Source: an uncultured Bacteroidales bacterium
GTDB lineage: Bacteria > Bacteroidota > Bacteroidia > Bacteroidales > Muribaculaceae
Direction: 5' to 3'
Length of the DNA: 64,000 nucleotides
Assembly (NCBI GenBank): GCA_947644715.1
Contig: CANSAP010000005.1
Span: 1-64,000, forward strand
Shown in pieces: positions 47,223-56,669 of the stretch. The notes beneath the pieces are model-generated. The model searched no databases. It was not told the origin of the DNA and saw only the letters and a program-made list of their open reading frames with translations. Position 1 is the stretch's first letter. Each line of letters starts with the position of its first letter. Both the position numbers and the translations under genes were made by a program.

Positions 47223-48235
47223 TGCAAATGATTTAACGCGTAATCGAGAATCGGGTCGCGCCCTTCCGCGAGGTCAACATCAGGACTGTGCACCTCGATG
47301 TCGGGGTCAATCCCCTCCTCGGTCGAGCGCCCCTGAGCATCAGTAGTTGGGCAGGCTGAGAAGCGCACGTTCCAGCCATTGGGAAGCCCGGCAGAGAAGG
47401 GCATACCGGCACCTCCCCCCGTGCGCGCACCTATAATAGACACCTGCGGCAGCTGCTTCATAACCATCACGAAGTCATTGGCCGCTGAGAAGCAGGCTCG
47501 GTTAGTGAGCACCGCTACTGAGCCGTTCCAGGAGAGTTGCCCCTGCGGAGCCGGGTCATAAACAAGGGGATAAGGCTCTGAGAAATCGGAGTGCCCGGGG
47601 CCGGTCTTATGCCGGATGTAACCCACAGTCGTGGGGGCAAAGATGAAACGGCGGGCGAGCGTCTCGGCTGAGGTGAGAAGCCCACCCCCATTGTTGCGGA
47701 TGTCGATAATGAGGTGGTCACAATCGGCGAATGAGGCGAGAATGTAGCTGAGGCTCGTCTCGCTGATTACGGAGGAGAAGGAGCCGCAATAGATGTAGCC
47801 TGCCTTCCGGCCGGAGTCGTTGGTCAGCACCTTATAGTTCAGGCCGCTGACGGTGTGATAGTCGAAGTTCAGGTAGTATTGCTGGAGAGTGCGCAGATTG
47901 AAGTCCTGGGGATAGTCGGTCCACCAGGCGCGATAATAGGAGACGTCGAAACGGGAAGAGAGGTTCACATGTCCGTCCCTGAGTTCCGCAAGCATCTCGG
48001 CGCAGAGGTCAAACAGGGCGCGCTGCGACATATCAGGGGTAACTCTCGCCCGATAGCGGGAGGTAACCTCCTGCCAATCAATTCCTTTTTCGTCAAGATA
48101 GCAGTAATGCTCATCGATTATTGTGGCGAGCGCATCGAAATTACCGGCAGGGTCGTCAGGCCATTCCTCGAATGAATGACAGCCCGCGAGGCTGAGGCTG
48201 AGCAGCAGCGTCAGTATATAACAGAGGATTTTCAT
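47219..48235 (-). CDS. S41-family serine protease lipoprotein
   Basis: About 338 residues from ATG 48235, which gives a lipoprotein signal (MKILCYILTLLLSLSLAGCHS). An upstream in-frame start at 48295 lies inside the preceding gene. The C-terminal-processing-protease core is visible as LIIDIRNNGGG, LTNRACFSAANDFVMVM (nucleophile Ser) and GARTGGGAGMPF. No clear PDZ domain; the N-terminal part is the helical cap with LRDGHVNL. It probably acts at the periplasmic face of a membrane. Overlaps of 4 bp on both sides tie it to the DUF3316 and RsmF genes. Confidence 0.88.
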   Translation of the reverse strand: MKILCYILTLLLSLSLAGCHSFEEWPDDPAGNFDALATIIDEHYCYLDEKGIDWQEVTSRYRARVTPDMSQRALFDLCAEMLAELRDGHVNLSSRFDVSYYRAWWTDYPQDFNLRTLQQYYLNFDYHTVSGLNYKVLTNDSGRKAGYIYCGSFSSVISETSLSYILASFADCDHLIIDIRNNGGGLLTSAETLARRFIFAPTTVGYIRHKTGPGHSDFSEPYPLVYDPAPQGQLSWNGSVAVLTNRACFSAANDFVMVMKQLPQVSIIGARTGGGAGMPFSAGLPNGWNVRFSACPTTDAQGRSTEEGIDPDIEVHSPDVDLAEGRDPILDYALNHLQ

Positions 48236-49050
48236 GGGCGCAAGCGGGTTTTGCGGGTTACATTGACCCAGTCGGTGCTGATGCCCACCACGCATTCATG
48301 CGTAGTGATTCGGGTGTTTATTCCGGAGGCAAGCGACGAGAGGATGCTGAAGCGATAGCCAAGCCGCAGGCGAATGCCGCAGACTGAGGCCTCGGCTGCC
48401 AGCAGGTTGCGCAGCTGGAAGCGGTTGCCCCACCATCCGCAGTGCGCCAGTCCGGCACGTTCGCCGAGGTAGATTTCATAGTAGGACTGACCGTAGTGAG
48501 GCGAGAAGAAAACCCCGAGCGAGGGGAGCGAGACACGGTCAATGAGGCGCATGGGGAGAGGGCCAAGCTGAAAATCGTAAGCTGCGGAGAGATTGAGCGT
48601 GAGCGCCACTGCGACGCGAGCCGCCACCGGATTATTACTGTTGCGTGGCAGGTAGAGGAGGCCGCCGTCGAGTTGCAGGCCGGCACCGGCACCGAGAAGC
48701 AGCCCCTCCGCGGGGCGGAACTCGCGCTGCAAATCCCAGGCCAGGAGCAGCGAGAGGTCGGTCATGGCTGACGCCCCGGCAGCATCAGTCAGGAAGCCCA
48801 TGCCAAAGGTGGCCTCATAGGTCTGACGCAGAGGAAAGCGCCGGCAGCCGAGCGCCCGGCTCCATTCGCCATTGAGGGAGAGGGTCGTGCCTGAGTGAGG
48901 AATCGGAGTGAGATAGGAGCAGCGGGCGCTCGAGCGGCCCACCCCCACCTGATAGGTCGAAGTGAGCGGACGTGGCGCGGGAATACTGTCGGCAAACGCA
49001 CCGAGCGCCCCCAACAGCAAAGCAGTCAGCAACTTAATCCTGCGCATCAC
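48232..49050 (-). CDS. DUF3316 family outer-membrane-like protein
   Basis: 272 residues with a signal peptide (about 20 residues, ending GAFA). The body has alternating hydrophobic strands (GVGRSSARCSYLTPIPHSGTTLSLNGEW, GLLLGAGAGLQLDGGLLYLP) and ends in aromatic/polar strands, typical of a small beta-barrel. The match to DUF3316 of Bacteroidetes rests on layout and these motifs. Function is unknown. It overlaps the parC-like gene by 17 bp and the S41 gene by 4 bp, so it is part of that operon. Confidence 0.75.
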   Translation of the reverse strand: MMRRIKLLTALLLGALGAFADSIPAPRPLTSTYQVGVGRSSARCSYLTPIPHSGTTLSLNGEWSRALGCRRFPLRQTYEATFGMGFLTDAAGASAMTDLSLLLAWDLQREFRPAEGLLLGAGAGLQLDGGLLYLPRNSNNPVAARVAVALTLNLSAAYDFQLGPLPMRLIDRVSLPSLGVFFSPHYGQSYYEIYLGERAGLAHCGWWGNRFQLRNLLAAEASVCGIRLRLGYRFSILSSLASGINTRITTHECVVGISTDWVNVTRKTRLRP

Positions 49051-51733
49051 CCTCCTCCTGCTCCGGCGTGAAGAGTTGCTGCTGGCCGGTCAGCTCATCG
49101 CGCACATCAACCATGCTGACAGGCTCCTCCTCAATGTTTTCATCGGAGTCACCCTCCGGTTCGGCGGGGGCCTCGGGCTGACGGGTAGGCTCAAGCTCCT
49201 CTACGGAAGCCAGTTCGTAGGTAGTAAGCCGCTTGCCGCGAGCCTTGTAGCTCTTCACGGCAATATACTCTTCCGCATCCACCTCCTGCGCCGGGCGCTC
49301 GGCATCAGCACCGCCGAACGTCAGCAGCAGACGGGGGAAGGGGGTGGAGGTGAGCAGCAACAGTCGGGATTTCTCATCCTCCCCCACGAAGCGCTGGCGC
49401 TTGGAGGCCGCCTCGAAGCTGAAGCGCTTCAGATAAGGATAGCCTTGCGAGGCATCGAACAGGGCGGCAGTCCACACCTGTGCGGAATTGAATTTGCCGA
49501 TGTAGCGGATACCCTCGTCATAGTGATTGGTGTCGGAGAAGGTGGTCGTGTAGTACTCACCGTTGTTCATCACCACGAGCACGAGGTCAGTGGGCTGGAA
49601 CTCACCGAGATACTCTCCACGGCCATCATAGTTGAGGCGGAGCACGTCAGGATCCCACCAGACCTTGCGCCCCCCCAGTGTGCTCGTGCCCTTCTCTTTG
49701 AGCGTGATGCGCGCCACCGGATTCTTGGTCACGAGATTGCCAAGCGCATCCTTGCCCTTGATTTCCAGATCGGCGAAGTTGACGTCAAGCTGGAGCACTT
49801 TCAGGCGCTTCTGCGGGCGCAGAGTGACGCGCAGCACCTCAGCCTCGCCGTTGGGATTGGCCGTGAACCAAAGCACACGGCTGCCGGGGAGACCCTTGGT
49901 CAGGTCATATTCTTTGTCGCGGGTAAGGCCGGTTAGTTTGAAGCGCTTCTTATAGTAGGCGCCACCCTTACCGTTCAGATAGACAGCATTGTAGACCATG
50001 CGCTTGTCGCCGCGCTTGAAGACCTGCATGTGGATTACACCGGGACCGACATAGAACTTGTCGGCCACCTTGACGAGCTTATACTTGCCATCCTTATAGA
50101 AAATCAGAATGTCATCAATGTCGGAGCACATGGTCACAAACTCGGCATCCTTCAGTGCCGTGCCGGCAAATCCCCCCTCACGGTCGAGGCAGAGGCGCTT
50201 GTTGGCTTCAGCCACACGGGTTGCCTCGATGGAGTCGAAACCGCGAATCACCGTGCGACGGGGGAAGCGTTCTCCATATTTGGAGTCGAGATGCTCGAAC
50301 CAGGATATGGTGTAGTCAGTGATATGCTCTATGTCATGAGTGAGCTGCGCTATGATGCCGTTCAAGGCCTCGATGCGGTCAGTGGCCTTGTCAGCATTGA
50401 ACTTGAGGATGCGCCCCATGCGAATCTCCCACAGCTTCATGATGTCGTCGCGCGTAATCTCACGATAGAACTGCGGCTTCCACGGCTCCAGGCGCTTGTC
50501 GATATGCGCCACGGCGGCATCCATGTGGGGCGCCTGCTCCAGAGGCTTGTCCTTGTAAATGCGCTCCTCGATGAAGATTTTCTCCAACGAGGCAAAGAGC
50601 TGCTCCTCGCGGGCTTCGCCAAGCTTTATCTCCAGCTCGGCATGAAGCATGCGGCGGGTGTGGTCGGCGCTGTGGCGGAGCACATCGGAGATGGATAGGA
50701 AGTGGGGCTTCCTGTCGCAGATTACGCAGCAGTTCGGCGAAATGCTCACCTCGCAGTCAGTGAAGGCATAGAGGGCATCAATGGCCTTGTCGGAGGAGGT
50801 GCCGGGCATCAGGTGCACCAGAATGTTGGCTGTGGCAGCCGTGTGGTCTACCACAGAGCGTATCTTGATTTTACCCTTCTCCTGAGCCGATATGATAGAG
50901 GTAATCAGCGACGAGGTGGTCTTGCCGAAGGGGAGTTCGGTGATGGCGAGCGTCTTGGAGTCAATCTTGTCAATCTTGGCGCGCACCTTCACCGCCCCGC
51001 CCCGCTCGCCGTCGTTATAGCGGGAGACATCGATGTAGCCTCCGGTCTGGAAGTCGGGGAACAGTCGGAACTCCTCCCCTTTCAGGCAGGCTATGGCCGC
51101 CTTACAGATTTCCGAGAAGTTGTGCGGAAGAATCTTTGAGCTGAGACCCACGGCAATACCCTCCACACCCTGCGCCAGCAGCAGCGGGAACTTGACGGGG
51201 AGCGTCACAGGCTCCTTCTTTCGGCCGTCATAGGAGGGTGTCCACTCCGTAATCTTCGGGCTGTAGACGGCCTCCAGCGCGAACTCCGAGAGGCGGGCTT
51301 CAATGTAACGGGGTGCGGCGGCCGAGTCGCCGGTCAGGATGTTGCCCCAGTTACCCTGGGTGTCAATGAGCAGCTCTTTCTGGCCGAGCTGCACGAGTGC
51401 GTCGCCGATGGAGGCATCGCCGTGCGGGTGATACTGCATGGTGTTGCCCACCACGTTGGCCACTTTGTTGAAGCGGCCATCGTCAAGCGTGTACATGGAA
51501 TGCAGAATGCGCCTCTGCACCGGTTTGAGTCCATCCTCAATGTGAGGCACGGCGCGCTCCAGGATAACGTAGGAGGCATACTCCAGGAACCAACCCTGGA
51601 ACATGCCGGAGAGCTGAGTGCTCCGGTCAGCGCCGGGGAATGTATAGTTTTTTGCAGCCGATTCTGTTGCGGAGTCGGCTGCTTGATTTAATGTATTTTC
51701 GTTGTTGGGATCACTCGGATTTTTCTCGGCCAT
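49034..51733 (-). CDS. parC: DNA topoisomerase IV/gyrase subunit A (ParC-like)
   Basis: 899 residues. The breakage-reunion domain has YASYVILERAVPHIEDGLKPVQRRIL, ANVVGNTMQYHPHGDASIGDALV and the catalytic Tyr in AAPRYIEARLSEFA. Residues 500-800 form the C-terminal beta-propeller. A GyrA-box (QRRGGKG) is not seen, favouring ParC over GyrA. An acidic tail (EGDSDENIEEEPV) and a Gln-rich end follow. It pairs with a ParE subunit not in the window to decatenate DNA. It starts an operon with DUF3316, S41 and RsmF genes, an arrangement whose meaning is unknown. Confidence 0.88.
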   Translation of the reverse strand: MAEKNPSDPNNENTLNQAADSATESAAKNYTFPGADRSTQLSGMFQGWFLEYASYVILERAVPHIEDGLKPVQRRILHSMYTLDDGRFNKVANVVGNTMQYHPHGDASIGDALVQLGQKELLIDTQGNWGNILTGDSAAAPRYIEARLSEFALEAVYSPKITEWTPSYDGRKKEPVTLPVKFPLLLAQGVEGIAVGLSSKILPHNFSEICKAAIACLKGEEFRLFPDFQTGGYIDVSRYNDGERGGAVKVRAKIDKIDSKTLAITELPFGKTTSSLITSIISAQEKGKIKIRSVVDHTAATANILVHLMPGTSSDKAIDALYAFTDCEVSISPNCCVICDRKPHFLSISDVLRHSADHTRRMLHAELEIKLGEAREEQLFASLEKIFIEERIYKDKPLEQAPHMDAAVAHIDKRLEPWKPQFYREITRDDIMKLWEIRMGRILKFNADKATDRIEALNGIIAQLTHDIEHITDYTISWFEHLDSKYGERFPRRTVIRGFDSIEATRVAEANKRLCLDREGGFAGTALKDAEFVTMCSDIDDILIFYKDGKYKLVKVADKFYVGPGVIHMQVFKRGDKRMVYNAVYLNGKGGAYYKKRFKLTGLTRDKEYDLTKGLPGSRVLWFTANPNGEAEVLRVTLRPQKRLKVLQLDVNFADLEIKGKDALGNLVTKNPVARITLKEKGTSTLGGRKVWWDPDVLRLNYDGRGEYLGEFQPTDLVLVVMNNGEYYTTTFSDTNHYDEGIRYIGKFNSAQVWTAALFDASQGYPYLKRFSFEAASKRQRFVGEDEKSRLLLLTSTPFPRLLLTFGGADAERPAQEVDAEEYIAVKSYKARGKRLTTYELASVEELEPTRQPEAPAEPEGDSDENIEEEPVSMVDVRDELTGQQQLFTPEQEEGDAQD

Positions 51734-51754
51734 GGTTTATGGGTAATTTACGCA

Positions 51755-51786
51755 CAAATTTACACATTATTCTCCGCACGCACAAA
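51755..51786 (-). promoter_or_regulatory. Promoter of the parC-like operon
   Basis: Minus-strand TTTG (51786-51783), a 20-bp spacer and TAAATTTG (51762-51755) match the consensus exactly, 21 nt before the ATG at 51733. It is divergent from the promoter at 51800-51831. Confidence 0.8.
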
Positions 51787-51799
51787 TTTTACCTCTGAA

Positions 51800-51831
51800 A
51801 TTGCTCTCTCGAAATTAATTGTTTAATTTTG
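51800..51831 (+). promoter_or_regulatory. Promoter abutting the TIGR02757 gene start
   Basis: ATTG (51800-51803), a 20-bp spacer and TAATTTTG (51824-51831), followed by CACC and the ATG at 51836. This is the same four-base gap as for the purN, DUF2723 and GtrB-like genes. Confidence 0.78.
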
Positions 51832-51835
51832 CACC

Positions 51836-52609
51836 ATGAAGTTGAGTGACCACCTGGCCGAGCGGCTCGAAGCAGCCTGCCGGCGCATCAATACGCCTGA
51901 TTTTATCGCCGACGACCCGGTGCAGTTTCCGCGCCGCTTTGCCTCGCAGCCTGACATCGAGATTATGTCGCTGCTGGCCGCAGTGATTGCCTGGGGCAGA
52001 CGTCCGCAGATCCTAAAGGACTGCGAGAAACTGGTGGAGATTATGGACGCACAGCCCCACCGCTATCTGATGAGCGGCGAGTGGCAGAGCCTCGACCCCC
52101 GGCTGAATATTCATCGCACTTGCTTCGGCTCCCATCTCCAATACCTGCTGCGCGGCCTCCGCGCCATCTATCAACGTTACGGCTCTCTGGAAGAGTTTGC
52201 GGCAGCCTGCGGCGCACCCGCCTCTGAAGCCCCCGCGTGGACTCTGATTCAGGCTATGCAGCAGGTGATGCGTGATGAGAACGAGGGGGCTTATTGCCCC
52301 GAGGTGCTCCCATCAAACCTCGCCTCCACGGCTCTGAAGCGCTACAATATGGCGCTGCGCTGGCTCGTGCGCGACGACGGTATTGTCGACATGGGAGTCT
52401 GGAAAGCACTCAAGCCCTCGCAGCTGTTCATTCCGCTCGATGTGCATGTGGGCAACACATCACGCGCTCTCGGGCTGCTTGAGCGCAAGAGCAATGACCG
52501 CAAGGCTGTGGTGCAGCTGACTGAGGCCCTCCGCAGGTTCGACAGCCATGACCCGGTGCGCTTTGATTTCGCGCTTTTCGGGCTGGGCATTGAGGGTTCC
52601 GAACTTTAA
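51836..52609 (+). CDS. TIGR02757 family protein
   Basis: 257 residues, matching the conserved Bacteroidetes/Chlorobi family TIGR02757 by its opening (DFIADDPVQFPRRFASQPDIEIMSLLAAVIAWGRR) and its ending, IPLDVHVGNTSRALGLLERKSNDRKAVVQLTEALRRFDSHDPVRFDFALFGLG. The latter resembles the HhH-GPD-like LDxHV region of base-excision glycosylases, but the enzymatic role is undefined. Predicted cytosolic. It is followed 40 bp later by NDH-2 on the same strand. Confidence 0.85.
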   Translation: MKLSDHLAERLEAACRRINTPDFIADDPVQFPRRFASQPDIEIMSLLAAVIAWGRRPQILKDCEKLVEIMDAQPHRYLMSGEWQSLDPRLNIHRTCFGSHLQYLLRGLRAIYQRYGSLEEFAAACGAPASEAPAWTLIQAMQQVMRDENEGAYCPEVLPSNLASTALKRYNMALRWLVRDDGIVDMGVWKALKPSQLFIPLDVHVGNTSRALGLLERKSNDRKAVVQLTEALRRFDSHDPVRFDFALFGLGIEGSEL

Positions 52610-52649
52610 TTGATTTTCCGTGGTTTAATATATAGTAGTATCTACAGAC

Positions 52650-53930
52650 ATGGCAGAAGTACACGAAAAAGAAAAGGTAGTAATCATTGGCGGCGGCTTC
52701 GCGGGGATGAATCTCGCGAATAAGCTCGACCGCAACAAATATGCAGTGGAGGTTATTGACCGCAATAATTTCCACTCTTTCCCCCCTCTGTTTTATCAGA
52801 TAGCATCCTCCGGCCTGGATGCCTCCAACATCTCTTTCCCGCTGCGCCGCGAGTTCAAGAAGCGTCCTGACACGACTTACCACATGGGCCACATCAAGAA
52901 GATTGATGTGCAGGCGCGCACGGTGACCACCAGCTATGAGACCCTCCCCTATGACCGGCTGATTATCGCTGCCGGCTCCACCAACAATTATTTCGGAATG
53001 CAGGGTCTGGCAGAGACCGTGTTCGGCATCAAGACTGTGGCTGAGGCCTCCCACACTCGCGACGAGATTCTTGACCGTCTGGAGCGTGGTGCCATCGAAA
53101 AGGATCCAGACCGACGTCGCAAGCTGCTCTCCTTCCTCGTGGTTGGAGGTGGCCCGAGCGGTGTGGAGATTGCCGGGGCGCTGGGCGAGATGAAGCGCGA
53201 CATTCTCCCCCGGGAGTATCCGGAACTGAATCCCGATGATGTGCGCATAGTGCTCGTGGAGGGTGCTCCGCAGCTGCTTGGCGCAATGGGTGAGAAAGCC
53301 GGTCAGAAGGCGCTGGAGTATCTGAAAGACCTGCTTGTGGAGGTGCGACTGAACACGGTCATGAAAGGATACGACGATAAGCTCGTGACCTTCGCCGACG
53401 GCACCCGCGAGTATTGGGAGACGCTGATATGGACGGCCGGTGTCTGCGGCGAACCTATGCCCGGACTTCCGGCTGAGACTTTGGGTCGCGGTGGTCGCAT
53501 CAAGGTGGATGAATACAACCGTGTGGAGGGGCTGGAAAATGTCTTTGCCATCGGAGATATCTGCCTGATGACCACACCTGATTATCCCCACGGACATCCG
53601 CAGGTGGCGCAGGTGGCCATCCAGCAGGCCCGCAATCTCGCCCGGATGATGAATGATGTGAAGCAGGCCCGCCCGTTCCGCTACCGCGACAAAGGGTCGA
53701 TGGCCACCGTGGGCAAGAACCGTGCGGTTGTGAACATCGGCAACAGCTTCCTGAGCGGCCGCATCGCCTGGTGGGCATGGATGTTCATCCATCTGATTTC
53801 AATCATGGGTATGCGCAACAAGCTGAACGTTATGCTCAACTGGGTTTGGAACTATGTGACCTATTCCACTTCGCTGCGTCTGCTCATGCGCCCGGCTAAA
53901 TATCCGCTGCGCAAGCACTGGGGTGATTAA
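52650..53930 (+). CDS. ndh: Type II NADH:quinone oxidoreductase (NDH-2)
   Basis: 426 residues. The FAD Rossmann motif VVIIGGGFAGMNLANKLD is at the N-terminus, the NADH Rossmann motif FLVVGGGPSGVEIAGALGE near residue 165, and the second FAD motif NVFAIGDICLM near 297. The C-terminal 60 residues hold a hydrophobic segment (RIAWWAWMFIHLISIMG) that anchors the enzyme to the membrane. It oxidises NADH and reduces quinone without pumping protons. Full-length and intact. The nearest neighbour upstream is TIGR02757; no other respiratory genes are close. Confidence 0.92.
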   Translation: MAEVHEKEKVVIIGGGFAGMNLANKLDRNKYAVEVIDRNNFHSFPPLFYQIASSGLDASNISFPLRREFKKRPDTTYHMGHIKKIDVQARTVTTSYETLPYDRLIIAAGSTNNYFGMQGLAETVFGIKTVAEASHTRDEILDRLERGAIEKDPDRRRKLLSFLVVGGGPSGVEIAGALGEMKRDILPREYPELNPDDVRIVLVEGAPQLLGAMGEKAGQKALEYLKDLLVEVRLNTVMKGYDDKLVTFADGTREYWETLIWTAGVCGEPMPGLPAETLGRGGRIKVDEYNRVEGLENVFAIGDICLMTTPDYPHGHPQVAQVAIQQARNLARMMNDVKQARPFRYRDKGSMATVGKNRAVVNIGNSFLSGRIAWWAWMFIHLISIMGMRNKLNVMLNWVWNYVTYSTSLRLLMRPAKYPLRKHWGD

Positions 53931-53984
53931 TCCCCGGGCACAGAGGATTGGTCTAATCAATTAAGAATAAAAAAGAATACTGTT

Positions 53985-54842
53985 ATGAATAAGTCATTAT
54001 TGGCAATCGGCGCCGCAATGTTGTGCGTCATGATGGGGAGCTGCTCCCTGTTCCAGAAGAATGTGCGTACGGAGGCTCAACTCCCCTCCGACCGCCATAG
54101 TGTAGAGGCAGGTTCCACCCGCAAGCCCTATCGCTCGCAGAAGCTCGAGCAGGGAGAAATCGGTGGTGACTGGCTGATTGAAAAGGTGTTCGGGCAGGTG
54201 GCCAAAGGGCAGGATACACCTTACCTGAAGTTTGAGCCCTCCACCCATATGGTGTATGGTTCCAACGGCTGCAACACGGTCAATGCAACGTATAAGAACA
54301 ATGCGGCTGACTCCACTCTCTCGTTCGACAATATGATTACCACCATGCGCCTGTGTGCCGAAGAGGGGCTTTCGGAGACCGCTATCAATGAGGCTCTCGA
54401 CATGACTGCCCGCTACACTTGGGCCCTTAACTCAGGCCGCTACACGCTGCAATTCTATAATGCCGCCGGGGAGCCGATTATGACCTTGGCCCGTCAGGAC
54501 TTCGATTTCCTGAACGGCACTTGGGGCGTGGCTGAGATTGACGGCCAGAAGATTGACAACGATGAGATGCAGCTCGTGCTCGACATCGACGAGATGAAGA
54601 TCCATGGCAACACGGGTTGCAATGTGCTGAACGGAAGCATAGTCACTGATATGGCTGTGCAGGGTTCCATCTCCTTCCAGAATATGGCCACGACCCGCAT
54701 GATGTGTCCCGACATCAATCAGGAGACTGCGCTGCTCGTGGCTCTGGAGGCTGCCGCTCAGGTGCGCCCCGTTGACAAGAATACGGTTGAACTGCTGAAT
54801 GCACATGGCGACGTAGTGCTCCGCCTTGTGCGCGAAAACTGA
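53985..54842 (+). CDS. Double META-domain (HslJ-like) lipoprotein
   Basis: 285 residues, lipoprotein signal (MNKSLLAIGAAMLCVMMGSCSLFQ). Two tandem META domains (DUF306, HslJ-like): residues about 60-165, with GDWLIEKV, GSNGCNTVNATY and MITTMRLCAEEG, and residues about 170-283, with GTWGVAEIDG, GNTGCNVLNGS and MATTRMMCPD. In each, the Cys pair of the GC...C pattern is preserved. HslJ is linked to heat shock and novobiocin resistance in E. coli; the role here is not known. The SGNH hydrolase gene starts 7 bp after its stop, so the two likely form an operon. Confidence 0.9.
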   Translation: MNKSLLAIGAAMLCVMMGSCSLFQKNVRTEAQLPSDRHSVEAGSTRKPYRSQKLEQGEIGGDWLIEKVFGQVAKGQDTPYLKFEPSTHMVYGSNGCNTVNATYKNNAADSTLSFDNMITTMRLCAEEGLSETAINEALDMTARYTWALNSGRYTLQFYNAAGEPIMTLARQDFDFLNGTWGVAEIDGQKIDNDEMQLVLDIDEMKIHGNTGCNVLNGSIVTDMAVQGSISFQNMATTRMMCPDINQETALLVALEAAAQVRPVDKNTVELLNAHGDVVLRLVREN

Positions 54843-54849
54843 TGCGGCG

Positions 54850-55497
54850 ATGAGGAAATTCGTAACGACGTTGCTCCTGGGAGTGCTCTGTGTGTTGAGT
54901 TCATCGGCCTCGGTTAGCCGAGTGCTCTTTATAGGGGATTCTATGACCGGCTGGCTCAGTGAGCGTCTGGAAGCTTACGGCGCTCTGAACGGCTTCGAGG
55001 TGTCAACCGTGATTTGGGACGGCTCTACGCTGACCAAGTGGGTTAACACGGGCAAAATTCCCGGCTTCATCGCGCAGTATAAGCCTGACGTGGTCTTCGT
55101 CTGCCTCGGGCTGAATGAGCTGCTTGTGAAGAATCCCGGCACACGCATGGCCGCTCCGCTCGAGAAGCTTGAGAAGCAGCTTGGAGATGTGCCGATGGTG
55201 TGGGTAGGTCCCCCGACATGGCCCGGCAAGGGTGACGGCGCTGCCTTCAATCAATGGATGGGGGCGCATATGCCCGCAGACGGCCATTACTTCAACTCTC
55301 AGAGCCAGCAGCTCGCGCGGCAGTCAGCCACAAACCCGCACCCCACTCGCCCGGCCTGCGCCAAATGGATGGATGCAGTCGTGAAGTGGCTCCCCTCCAC
55401 CGGGCTCGGCTTCCCGGCTCAATTCAAGGCTCCGGCTGCCGGAGAGATGAAGAGGAGCAAGAACTACATCTATCGCCGCATGAAGCAGACTCTGTGA
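54850..55497 (+). CDS. SGNH/GDSL-like hydrolase, secreted
   Basis: About 215 residues from ATG 54850 with a signal peptide (MRKFVTTLLLGVLCVLSSSASVS). An upstream in-frame ATG at 54826 overlaps the previous gene and weakens the signal. The block I motif FIGDSMTGWL carries the nucleophile Ser, the block III-like segment is CLGLNELL, and a HPTRPACAKWMDAV segment supplies the His. The Asp-x-x-His pair is not strict, so activity needs testing. SGNH enzymes de-acylate glycans or lipids. It likely works in the envelope with the META lipoprotein. Confidence 0.78.
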   Translation: MRKFVTTLLLGVLCVLSSSASVSRVLFIGDSMTGWLSERLEAYGALNGFEVSTVIWDGSTLTKWVNTGKIPGFIAQYKPDVVFVCLGLNELLVKNPGTRMAAPLEKLEKQLGDVPMVWVGPPTWPGKGDGAAFNQWMGAHMPADGHYFNSQSQQLARQSATNPHPTRPACAKWMDAVVKWLPSTGLGFPAQFKAPAAGEMKRSKNYIYRRMKQTL

Positions 55498-55516
55498 GGA
55501 GGCTGACGCGCTCCTT

Positions 55517-55600
55517 GAGAGCGGAATAAGCGAAATGAGAGGAATAATGTTGCAGCAGCCGTCTGCCGAACTTATTCCTCTCATTTCGCTTATTCCTCTC
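55517..55600. terminator. Long (about 29-bp) inverted repeat between convergent genes
   Basis: Left arm 55517-55547 and right arm 55572-55600 are complementary over 29 bp (GGAATAAGCGAAATGAGAGG within the stem), with a single extra C in the left arm, around a 24-nt loop. It sits 20 bp after the SGNH stop and 33 bp before the YitT stop. It may be a bidirectional terminator or a palindromic mobile repeat. No oligo-T follows on the plus strand. Confidence 0.75.
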
Positions 55601-55632
55601 ATGAAGAGAATAGCCTTACCCCGGCCTCTGCC

Positions 55633-56643
55633 TCAATCGCCGGCGAGGTTCGGAGCCTCTTCGGGGCGATAGGGATGCGCGGCCTCCTCGGCTTTGTGGG
55701 CAGGGAGGGTCGGAATGTGTTTCTTTTTGATTTTGACTTTCATGGTGTCGAAGCCTTTGCCATAGACTCCGTTGGCTTTCGTCTGGGCTATGAAGGCATC
55801 CGGGTCGATGCTCTTGATGATGCGGAACAGGGTTACGCTCTCAATCTTTCTGCACCACACGAGCAGCACCTTCACTTCATGCTTTGTGTACCAACCCATT
55901 CCATCCATGACCGTCACGCCGCGGTGAGCCTCGTTGTTGATGGCGTCGGCTATGGCTCTCCATTCGCGGGAGAAGATGGTAAACTGCACCGCCTGACGAT
56001 TGGTGTTGATAATCAGGTCGGTCATGAATGAGATTATGTAGGTAACCACCAGACCGTAGACAATAATCGGGAGGCGCACTTCCAGGCGCTCGGCGAAGGT
56101 TCCCTCGAAGGGGAGGAAGATGGAGCATGAGACGATGCCCATGTCGACGAAAATCATTGTGCGCCCGATGGAGACATTGCTGAGTTTGCTGACCATGGCG
56201 GCCACGATATCGGTGCCACCGCTGGAGCCGTTGTGGATGAAAATAGTGCCAACGCCTGCGCCACACATGATTGCACCGAGCACCACGCTGATGGTTATGT
56301 CATCCATCAGGGGCTTGTGAAGGTTCATGAAGATGGGCTGCATCCAGCCAATCATGATAGCCACTACGGTTGCACCGAAGATGGTGCGCTTCACGAAGGC
56401 TTTGCCCACGATTTTGAAGGCAATGGCAAGCAGTGTGAGGTTGAGCACGTAGCCGGTGACGGCCACCGGGATATGCTCGTTGGAGGCGTAGAAGACGAGT
56501 GTACCGACACCGGTCAATCCCCCCATCACGACTTTGTGAGGAAGGATGAAGGCGCAGAAGCCCAAAGCGTAGAGCGCCAGGCCAAAGACTATGAAGAAAT
56601 AGTCCTTGGCATTGTGGAATAGAGAATCGTAGTGTGGTTTCAT
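55633..56643 (-). CDS. YitT family membrane protein
   Basis: About 336 residues from ATG 56643; the longer frame to 56703 would run into the EamA gene. Five or six membrane helices (FFIVFGLALYALGFCAFILPHKVVMGGLTGVGTLVFY, GATVVAIMIGWMQPIF, and others) form the YitT/DUF161 domain. The C-terminal DUF2179 domain has RGVTVMDGMGWYTKHEVKVLLVWCRKIE. The family is widespread, and the transported compound or role is not established. It follows the EamA-type transporter by 26 bp on the same strand, so the two are probably co-transcribed. Confidence 0.88.
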   Translation of the reverse strand: MKPHYDSLFHNAKDYFFIVFGLALYALGFCAFILPHKVVMGGLTGVGTLVFYASNEHIPVAVTGYVLNLTLLAIAFKIVGKAFVKRTIFGATVVAIMIGWMQPIFMNLHKPLMDDITISVVLGAIMCGAGVGTIFIHNGSSGGTDIVAAMVSKLSNVSIGRTMIFVDMGIVSCSIFLPFEGTFAERLEVRLPIIVYGLVVTYIISFMTDLIINTNRQAVQFTIFSREWRAIADAINNEAHRGVTVMDGMGWYTKHEVKVLLVWCRKIESVTLFRIIKSIDPDAFIAQTKANGVYGKGFDTMKVKIKKKHIPTLPAHKAEEAAHPYRPEEAPNLAGD

Positions 56644-56669
56644 AGATTGAATGTTCAGAATTTCACCTG

